Of a stretch of DNA of 11,485 nucleotides, positions 6,150-11,485 are shown piece after piece. Every line of letters begins with the position of its first letter. Positions within the stretch are counted from its first letter, which is position 1. This DNA comes from Deltaproteobacteria bacterium (lineage in GTDB: Bacteria; Desulfobacterota_B; Binatia; UBA9968), in NCBI GenBank assembly GCA_016193385.1, contig JACPSF010000403.1:1-11485 (forward strand), written 5' to 3'. The translations under genes and the position numbers were made by a program. The notes beneath the pieces were generated by a model that did no database searches, was not told where the DNA came from, and saw nothing but the letters and a program-made list of their open reading frames with translations.

Positions 6150-7535
6150 ATGGCAACCATGAACCCCGCTGGTCAAGAGGATGCGGTCCTCTTCCAGCCT
6201 GTTCTCCAAACGAGCAAACGGTTTTATATCACAGCGGCTCTTCTTCTAGCGGTTGCCCTATGGGGGCTCTACGCCTATAGCATTCAATTTCGCTATGGAT
6301 TGGGCGTCACTGGGCTTAACCGTCCCGTCTTCTGGGGGTTCTACATCACCAACTTTGTCTTCTTCATTGGCATTAGCCATGCGGGAACTCTGATCTCTGC
6401 TATTTTAAGACTATGCCGGGCTGAGTGGCGCAGGCCTATTACCAGGATGGCCGAGACGATCACGGTTCTGGTTTTATTCTTTGGTGCGGGAAACGTCATC
6501 CTGGATCTGGGCAGGCCCGATCGAGCTCTCTATGTCATCCGGTACGGCAAGATCAATTCTCCCCTGATCTGGGACGTGATCAGCATTTCCACCTACCTCA
6601 CCGCAAGCACGATCTACCTCTTTATTCCCTTGATCCCTGATATCGCGCTTCTCCGCGATCGAGTTTCAGGGTGGCGCAAAAGACTCTACACGATTCTTTC
6701 TCTTGGATGGACGGGCACGGAAAGGCAACATCGAAGGCTGGAAACCGCCATAGCCATTCTGGCTATTATTGTGATTCCGATTGCTGTTTCTGTGCACACC
6801 GTCGTCTCCTGGGTCTTCGCCATGACGATTCAGCCGATGTGGCACTCGACGATCTTCGGTCCCTATTTTGTCGTGGGAGCGATCTACTCCGGCATCGGCG
6901 CACTGCTCATTATCATGGCCCTCGTAAGGAAAGTTTACCACCTGGAAGACTATATCAAGCCGATTCACTTCAACTACCTGGGAATGCTTCTTTTCGTGAT
7001 GACGCTTCTTTGGTTTTATTTTACCTTTGCGGAATTTCTCACGACCTTCTATGGCGGCGAGCCGACAGAGATGGCAGTCTTCTGGGCCAAGATCACCGGC
7101 GAATACCGGGTCTATTTCTGGGCGATGGTTCTTACCGATCTCGTTATTCCCTTTGCCATTCTGTGCAATCGCCGGACGCGGACGATCACGGGTACCGTGA
7201 TCGCCTCGGCTTCGGTAACGATCGGCATGTGGCTGGAGCGCTTCACAATTGTTGTTCCGACCTTAGTCAATCCTAGACTTCCTTGGCAGCGGGGCCTTTA
7301 CTTTCCAACCTGGATCGAGTGGTCCCTTATGGCGGCTTTTTTTGCTGCCTTCATCCTCCTCTACATGGTTTTTACGAAGCTCTTTCCCATTGTCTCCATA
7401 TGGGAGGTGAGAGAGGGGAGGGAGAAGGGGCTAGCTGAGGTGGAGGATCGGCTAAAGAGCTACCTTCCCGGCTCGCAGAAAGAGGTCCCCGATAAAGGTG
7501 AAGAGGCAGAGAGCGGACAGTGGGGAGTGAGATGA
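6150..7535 (+). CDS. actC: ActC-like NrfD/PsrC-family quinone-interacting membrane subunit (second copy)
   Basis: The 461-residue protein has about ten hydrophobic helices, near residues 26-45, 62-87, 100-120, 143-168, 198-226, 232-259, 274-300, 322-338, 345-371 and 390-416, followed by a charged tail of about 40 residues. The segments LNRPVFWGFYITNFVF, ISHAGTLISAIL and PLIWDVISISTY are ActC hallmarks, so the match is to ACIII rather than to PsrC or HybB alone. ActC binds the quinone and carries a putative half proton channel. Compared with the partial copy at the window start, the region around helix 7 differs (FAEFLTTFYGGEP here, TEFFIAWYSGN there), so the two are diverged paralogues and not a recent duplication. 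The start is one base after the ferredoxin stop. The 3' end overlaps the following cytochrome gene. Confidence 0.92.
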   Translation: MATMNPAGQEDAVLFQPVLQTSKRFYITAALLLAVALWGLYAYSIQFRYGLGVTGLNRPVFWGFYITNFVFFIGISHAGTLISAILRLCRAEWRRPITRMAETITVLVLFFGAGNVILDLGRPDRALYVIRYGKINSPLIWDVISISTYLTASTIYLFIPLIPDIALLRDRVSGWRKRLYTILSLGWTGTERQHRRLETAIAILAIIVIPIAVSVHTVVSWVFAMTIQPMWHSTIFGPYFVVGAIYSGIGALLIIMALVRKVYHLEDYIKPIHFNYLGMLLFVMTLLWFYFTFAEFLTTFYGGEPTEMAVFWAKITGEYRVYFWAMVLTDLVIPFAILCNRRTRTITGTVIASASVTIGMWLERFTIVVPTLVNPRLPWQRGLYFPTWIEWSLMAAFFAAFILLYMVFTKLFPIVSIWEVREGREKGLAEVEDRLKSYLPGSQKEVPDKGEEAESGQWGVR

Positions 7536-8758
7536 TGAAGAGAGATGTAAAATCTATGTTGCGGGTTACAAGCTGCATGCTCTTTTTTCTCGCCCTCTTT
7601 TCCCTAGAGGCAGGTAGAGGGGCTGAAAGGCCGTATACACTTCCTGAGGATCCGCTTAAGGGGCGAGAGCTTTTCCTTGGCAAGGGCTGCGTTAGGTGCC
7701 ATGCCGTTCGCGGTGAGGGAGGAACGACTGGTCCGGATCTCGGGAAGGGCTTCTGGAGTCGGAGCCTGATCCAGATGGGGGCTCTCATGTGGAACCACGC
7801 TCCGAAGATGCGGGAGAAGATGAAGGAGCTAAAGATCCCCTGGCCTTCCTTCAAAGAGAAAGAGATGGCCGATCTTGTAGCCTATCTCTACTATCTAGAT
7901 TACTTCGATGAGCCAGGGGATCCAGTGGCGGGGAGAACGCTTGTAAGGGAGAAACAGTGTTTAAGTTGTCATACTATCGGAGGGCGGGGAGGGAGGGTGG
8001 CGCCGAACCTCGACAAAATGAAAGTTTACGCCTCGACTATATTTATAGCCCAGGCCATGTGGAATCACGGGCCTCCCATGATCAAAAAAATGGCTGAGCT
8101 GGGTATCACTCCGCCGAGCCTTCAGGGAAAGGAAATAGTGAACATCCTCGCCTATATCAGAACAGCCAGCGAGACAGGAGTAAAAGAAAGGATGTACATG
8201 CTTCCCGGAGATCCCCGTAAGGGAGAGAAGCTCTTCACTGGGAAGGGCTGTGTATCATGCCATGGGGTAGCAGGCAAGGGAGGCGTAGGTCCTTCCCTTG
8301 GACCACGAAAGCTTAGGGGGAGTGTCACCCAAATAGCGGCCGTTATGTGGCAACATGGGCCAGGGATGTGGAAGAAGATGGAAGAGATGAAGATTCCTTA
8401 CCCTCGCATGGAGGGCTCTGAGATGGCCGATATAATCGCCTACCTGTACTTTCTGGGTTTCTTCGATGACCCGGGAGATCCGGTTAAAGGAAAGGAGCTT
8501 TTTAACGCCAAGGGTTGCGTCCGCTGCCATTACATTAAGGGCGAAGGAGGCAAGGTGGGCCCCGACCTCGCCCAGATACAGGCCTTTGCTTCCTCGATCG
8601 ACGCCGTCCAGGCACTTTGGAACCACGTCCCGATGATGGAGGAGGCGACAAGACAGCGGGGGATCGCCTGGCCCGCGCTCCAGGGCCAGGAGATGGCAGA
8701 CGTTATCGAATACGTGCGGCAGGCGCAGAAAAAGAAGCCGGAGGCCCCAAAGCGATGA
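7532..8758 (+). CDS. Tetrahaem cytochrome c built from four tandem monohaem repeats
   Basis: The protein of about 408 residues has a secretion signal (hydrophobic core at about 10-26) and four repeats of about 90 residues, each with one CxxCH: CVRCH 53-57, CLSCH 143-147, CVSCH 240-244 and CVRCH 329-333. After each haem motif comes a conserved block W-N/Q-H-x-P-x-M (residues 87-93, 177-183, 273-279; WNHVPMM at 363-369), then an EMADIIAYLYFL-like helix. The methionine or histidine of this block probably gives the distal haem ligand. Repeats are joined by D/L-PGDP linkers (128-131, 225-228, 313-316). The gene lies between ActC and ActF, the place of ActD and ActE in canonical ACIII, but it is not obviously homologous to ActE. 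Starts at 7532 or 7535 suit the GGGGAG at 7522-7527; a GTG at 7520 is possible. The 7532 ATG overlaps the actC stop. It likely exchanges electrons between the complex and periplasmic partners. Confidence 0.85.
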   Translation: MMKRDVKSMLRVTSCMLFFLALFSLEAGRGAERPYTLPEDPLKGRELFLGKGCVRCHAVRGEGGTTGPDLGKGFWSRSLIQMGALMWNHAPKMREKMKELKIPWPSFKEKEMADLVAYLYYLDYFDEPGDPVAGRTLVREKQCLSCHTIGGRGGRVAPNLDKMKVYASTIFIAQAMWNHGPPMIKKMAELGITPPSLQGKEIVNILAYIRTASETGVKERMYMLPGDPRKGEKLFTGKGCVSCHGVAGKGGVGPSLGPRKLRGSVTQIAAVMWQHGPGMWKKMEEMKIPYPRMEGSEMADIIAYLYFLGFFDDPGDPVKGKELFNAKGCVRCHYIKGEGGKVGPDLAQIQAFASSIDAVQALWNHVPMMEEATRQRGIAWPALQGQEMADVIEYVRQAQKKKPEAPKR

Positions 8759-9843
8759 CCCAAGGACGCACCATGCTTTTCTTGGGTTTAGTTGTTGCCT
8801 TGGTGGTAGGGGCCATAGCGCTAGCTATGGGCATCGCAGAAGATGCCAACCGGGCCTGGGGAGTTTTTCTGGTCAATTTTCTCTTCTGGACGGCGATAAG
8901 TCAGGGCGGGGCTGTTTTCCTTGGCATCCTCTATGTCACCGGGGCCAAGTGGGCGCAACCGTTAAAGCGGATTGCAGCAAGGACGACAGCTTTTCTGCCC
9001 CTGTCTTTTTTTCTCTTTCTCTTGCTTTACCTTGGTCGGGAGAGCGTTTTCCCTTGGGTCACCGACCCCGTCGCCGAGAAGGCCGTTTGGCTCAATTTCC
9101 CTTTCCTCTTTGTGCGGGATGGGATCGGTCTCGTCATTTTAACTGGGGCGAGTCTCCTGCTGGTCTTCTCCCGACACGGGAGGAGTCCGCTCTTCTCAGC
9201 CATCTTTCTTCTGCTTTATGCTTTGGTGTATTCCCTGATTGGCTTTGATCTGGTGATGTCCCTCGCCCCACATTGGTACAGCACACTGTTTGGCGCCTAC
9301 TTTTTCATGAGCAGCTTTTACCTGGGGTTGGCTGCCCTTGCCGTTGTCTCTGCTCTCACTAGAAAATACCCTAAACTGGAGGGAGGGATCGGTACGGGCC
9401 AGTTCCACGATCTAGGCAAGCTCCTGTTTGCATTTTGCATATTGACGGGAGATTTTTTGTGGTCCCAGTTTGCCGTGATTTGGTATGGGAATATCCCGGA
9501 AGAAACTGAGTACGTTATCCTCAGAACCATGGAGATGCCCTGGGCCCCGGTGGCCTGGGGAGTACTGATCGGAACCTTTGTCGTCCCTTTTCTTGTTCTT
9601 CTCAGCCGCGGGGTGAAAGAGAATCCACGGAGCTTGCTTGCTGTCGCCTCGGTTATATTGATCGGGATGTGGCTTGAGCGCTACCTGCTGGTGGTTCCCT
9701 CTCTATTACACCAAGAGACGTTACCCCTGAGCTGGATGGAGCTCTTTATCACGGTGGGCTTCTTTGGCGCCTTTGCCATGACTTACCTGATGTTTGAACG
9801 AATCGAAGGATATCTACCCCGAGAAATGGAGCCTGTAAGATGA
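8755..9843 (+). CDS. actF: ActF-like polytopic membrane subunit of alternative complex III
   Basis: The 362-residue protein has about ten hydrophobic helices and is a distant relative of ActC. The segments SLAPHWYSTLFGAYFF (169-184), FLWSQFAVIWYGNIPEET (234-251) and IGMWLERYLLVVPS (303-316) are hallmarks of ActF, which in ACIII carries the second quinone-type bundle and a putative proton channel but whose quinone binding is less certain than that of ActC. The start at 8755 is chosen because it overlaps the previous stop as ATGA. The frame is open upstream to 8617, but that stretch lies wholly inside the tetrahaem gene and encodes low-complexity soluble residues. The presence of ActF, which Qrc and Psr lack, is the strongest reason to call this module ACIII-like. 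Confidence 0.88.
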   Translation: MTQGRTMLFLGLVVALVVGAIALAMGIAEDANRAWGVFLVNFLFWTAISQGGAVFLGILYVTGAKWAQPLKRIAARTTAFLPLSFFLFLLLYLGRESVFPWVTDPVAEKAVWLNFPFLFVRDGIGLVILTGASLLLVFSRHGRSPLFSAIFLLLYALVYSLIGFDLVMSLAPHWYSTLFGAYFFMSSFYLGLAALAVVSALTRKYPKLEGGIGTGQFHDLGKLLFAFCILTGDFLWSQFAVIWYGNIPEETEYVILRTMEMPWAPVAWGVLIGTFVVPFLVLLSRGVKENPRSLLAVASVILIGMWLERYLLVVPSLLHQETLPLSWMELFITVGFFGAFAMTYLMFERIEGYLPREMEPVR

Positions 9844-9844
9844 A

Positions 9845-9849
9845 AGGAG
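9845..9849 (+). promoter_or_regulatory. Shine-Dalgarno AGGAG of the monohaem cytochrome gene
   Basis: AGGAG lies seven bases before the ATG at 9857, in the 13-base gap after the actF stop. It supports this start and continued translation from the operon transcript. Confidence 0.65.
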
Positions 9850-9856
9850 AAAGCGT

Positions 9857-10186
9857 ATGCGTCTTTCCATCGTTGTAGCATCAACCAGCCTCAGCCTGTT
9901 TCTGCTGTCGCCTCTCTCCTATGGGGCGGAGGCCCCGAAGACCCTCTTTACGAATCGCTGCCAGGGTTGCCATGGTGCGGACGGAAAAGGAAACCAGACG
10001 ATGGCCAAGGCCCTGCAGACGAATATCCCGGATCTCACCTCGAAAGAGATCGGCAAGAAACCCGACACAGAGCTCTTGGAGGCCCTATCCAAGGGGAGGG
10101 GCAAGATGCCCGCGACGACGGGTCTCGGCGATAAGGAGCTAAAAGATCTTGTCGCGTACGTGAAAAATCTTTCCAAAGGTAAGTAA
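9857..10186 (+). CDS. Small periplasmic monohaem class I cytochrome c
   Basis: The 109-residue precursor has a cleavable signal peptide (hydrophobic core about residues 4-20, probable cleavage after SYGA at about 21-24). The mature domain of about 85 residues has haem motif CQGCH (35-39), the HGADGKGN segment common in class I cytochromes, and a distal ligand M84 in GKMPATTG. The ending ELKDLVAYVKNLSKGK is the standard C-terminal helix. It resembles the short soluble cytochromes that shuttle electrons between quinol:cytochrome c oxidoreductases and terminal enzymes. It is 13 bases after actF in the same operon, so it is the best candidate for the soluble partner of the complex. Which terminal enzyme it serves cannot be told, because none is in the window. 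Confidence 0.88.
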   Translation: MRLSIVVASTSLSLFLLSPLSYGAEAPKTLFTNRCQGCHGADGKGNQTMAKALQTNIPDLTSKEIGKKPDTELLEALSKGRGKMPATTGLGDKELKDLVAYVKNLSKGK

Positions 10187-10210
10187 AATGGGTCAGGGCC
10201 CAGAGAGAAT

Positions 10211-11485
10211 ATGGCCAAGCGGAGAGAGGCAAAATTCCGGCTTGCTCGATCCCTGGCCGGAAAATTGATCCTGGGGTTCCTTCTCATAGCCGCCCTTGAA
10301 GCCCTGGTGCTCGGGGCGGTCAGCTTTTACACTCTCCGCCGATCCGTTGCCATCAATCGCCAACTGGAAGAAATCAGCTTATCCCTGGAAGCAACTCGGT
10401 CCTTAGGTCTGGACCTGGCCCAGGTTTCACAACCCCTGGATGAATACCTCTTAGGCGGTGGTTACACGCCTGCGCTCGACAAGTTCCGCGGTGCCTTGTC
10501 GGTCGTCAGGGCCAGCTTGAAAAGCTGCGGCTCGGCTGTTTGCCACGGGGCGGCCAAAGAGCCGCGGCAGATGGCAGCCATACTCTCCCCATTGATCGCC
10601 GATGTCCAAGAGAAGGGCATGGTTGTTTTTGAGAGCAAGAAGATCGGTGAGAACTCGACCAGACAGAGAGAAGAGGTAGAGGTCCTGGTCTCGCAAGCTC
10701 GAGCCCTGATGGACACAATGTCGTCGGCCTTATCCGAAAGGGTCGTAGTCCTCCGTAAGGAATCGGCCCGGGTCGGACAAAGGATGATTCTTCTTTTTTT
10801 TCTCTTTACCGCCCTGTCGCTCGGCTTAACCGCTACCGTGGCCTTTGCCGTTGCACAACGCATTACCGTACCTGTTTCCGACCTTCTTCGCGGCACCCGG
10901 AGGATCATGGAGGGAGATCTGGGGCACCGGGTAGACGCAAGGACCCGCGATGAGATCGGCGAGTTAGCCAATTCTTTCAATGCTATGGTGCAGACTCTGA
11001 AAGAATACAAGGAGCGGATCGACGATTACAGCCGTTCCCTGGAGGAAAAAGTTCGGGTGCGAACCGAGGAATTGAAGAAAATCCAGGAATCTTTGCTTCA
11101 ATCAGAGAAGCTGGCTTCGATCGGTCTTTTGGCCTCGGGGGTCGCACATGAGCTTAATAACCCGTTGACCGGTATCTTGATGAACGTCAACCTGCTGATG
11201 GAAGAGGTAAGCGACAGGCCGGATATTCACAAGGAGCTCAAGCGCATCAGCGATGACACCTTGCGGTGCAAGCGAATTATCGACGACCTTAGAGATTTCT
11301 CACGCCGCCATGAGCTGCATGTTCGCTCCTCCGACCTCAACGGCGTGGTCATGAGTACCCTGGGATTGATTAAACACCAGCTCGAGCTTCACGGGGTTGC
11401 CCTGCGGCAAGATTTTTCTTCAGATATCCCTTCGGTCCCGTGCGATCCGGATCGGATCAGGCAGGTGCTGATGAATGTTTTTGTC
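10211..11485 (+). CDS. Membrane sensor histidine kinase with CX4CH motif in its periplasmic domain, 3'-truncated by window end
   Basis: The frame is open for 425 residues to the window end. Order of parts: short basic N-terminus; helix 1 (about 17-42); a periplasmic region of about 150 residues (43-191) with mostly helical character; helix 2 (192-216); HAMP domain (217-270); coiled linker (271-300); HisKA dimerisation domain with H-box VAHELNNPLT, phospho-acceptor H313; and the first part of the ATPase domain (N-box segment QVLMNVFV). The rest of the ATPase domain lies outside. The periplasmic region contains C106-GSAV-C111-H112, a CX4CH motif like the variant c-type haem sites of cytochrome c3, suggesting a haem-bearing redox sensor. 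The H-box type is common in kinases paired with NtrC-family regulators. It begins 24 bases after the cytochrome stop with only a weak ribosome site, so it is probably co-transcribed. Ligand and response regulator are unknown. Confidence 0.88.
   Translation, partial: MAKRREAKFRLARSLAGKLILGFLLIAALEALVLGAVSFYTLRRSVAINRQLEEISLSLEATRSLGLDLAQVSQPLDEYLLGGGYTPALDKFRGALSVVRASLKSCGSAVCHGAAKEPRQMAAILSPLIADVQEKGMVVFESKKIGENSTRQREEVEVLVSQARALMDTMSSALSERVVVLRKESARVGQRMILLFFLFTALSLGLTATVAFAVAQRITVPVSDLLRGTRRIMEGDLGHRVDARTRDEIGELANSFNAMVQTLKEYKERIDDYSRSLEEKVRVRTEELKKIQESLLQSEKLASIGLLASGVAHELNNPLTGILMNVNLLMEEVSDRPDIHKELKRISDDTLRCKRIIDDLRDFSRRHELHVRSSDLNGVVMSTLGLIKHQLELHGVALRQDFSSDIPSVPCDPDRIRQVLMNVFV

Noticed and set aside
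5456..6160. 234-codon open frame on the minus strand
   Set aside because: It lies exactly opposite the ferredoxin subunit gene, whose cluster motifs are clear; the minus-strand product has no recognisable domain or ribosome site.
6671..7276. 201-codon open frame on the plus strand in another frame
   Set aside because: Lies inside the second actC gene, whose transmembrane pattern and ActC motifs are unambiguous; the alternative product is a frame artefact.
2412..7535. Reading the second module as a plain Qrc or polysulfide/thiosulfate reductase
   Set aside because: The cytochrome has five haems rather than six, the NrfD-type subunit carries ActC-specific motifs, and an ActF-like gene follows; the catalytic metal ligand also seems absent. 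Kept only as a secondary option.
8617..8754. Longer start for the ActF-like protein
   Set aside because: The extra 46 residues fall inside the tetrahaem gene and are not membrane-like; ATG at 8755 overlaps the previous stop as ATGA, the pattern used elsewhere in the operon.
10188..10268. ATG directly after the monohaem cytochrome as an alternative kinase start
   Set aside because: It is out of frame with the kinase and meets a stop after 26 codons.
10451..11010. Minus-strand open frames of 81 and 182 codons at the 3' end
   Set aside because: They are opposite the sensor kinase frame, which carries transmembrane, HAMP and HisKA features and stays open to the window end.

Overview
The window is a nearly gap-free block of respiratory genes, all on the + strand. 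Most belong to the alternative complex III (ACIII, Act) / complex iron-sulfur molybdoenzyme superfamily: NrfD/PsrC-type membrane subunits, multihaem c-type cytochromes, a molybdopterin-oxidoreductase-fold protein and a four-cluster ferredoxin-like subunit. Exported cytochromes, a Tat signal and a two-transmembrane sensor kinase point to a Gram-negative-type (diderm) bacterium with quinone-based, c-type-haem-rich respiration. Composition looks moderately GC-rich. An uncultured Desulfobacterota-, NC10- or Nitrospirota-like lineage would fit, but no taxonomic marker is present and this is only a guess. I see no transposase, tRNA, rRNA or CRISPR array.

Layout. (1) Positions 1-2237 hold the end of a first act module: the C-terminal half of an ActC quinol-binding subunit (cut by the window edge), ActD (DUF3341) and an enlarged three-haem ActE-like cytochrome, joined by overlapping start and stop codons. 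(2) Positions 2238-2411 are non-coding and carry two palindromes, a sigma-54-type promoter candidate and a hairpin. They probably separate two transcription units. (3) Positions 2412-10186 hold a second, complete but atypical module: five-haem ActA-like cytochrome, ActB1-like protein, separate ActB2-like ferredoxin subunit, ActC, a cytochrome made of four tandem one-haem repeats, ActF, and a small monohaem cytochrome c. Short tandem repeats lie between the ActA- and ActB1-like genes. (4) Positions 10211-11485 hold the start of a membrane histidine kinase whose periplasmic domain contains a CX4CH haem-attachment-like motif. It is cut by the window end before its ATPase domain.

Likely joint function (inference). 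ActC and ActF would exchange electrons with the membrane quinone pool, the iron-sulfur and haem subunits would carry them across the periplasmic face, and the tetrahaem and monohaem cytochromes would exchange them with a soluble partner. Direction (quinol oxidation or quinone reduction) cannot be read from the sequence. The second module differs from textbook ACIII: ActB is split in two, no ActD is present, the ActE position is taken by an internally quadruplicated cytochrome, the molybdopterin-fold subunit keeps its N-terminal [4Fe-4S] cysteines but shows no obvious molybdenum ligand, and one ferredoxin cluster has Ser for Cys, which predicts a [3Fe-4S] centre. The kinase could sense periplasmic redox or haem state and control the operon through the sigma-54-like promoter; that link is a hypothesis.
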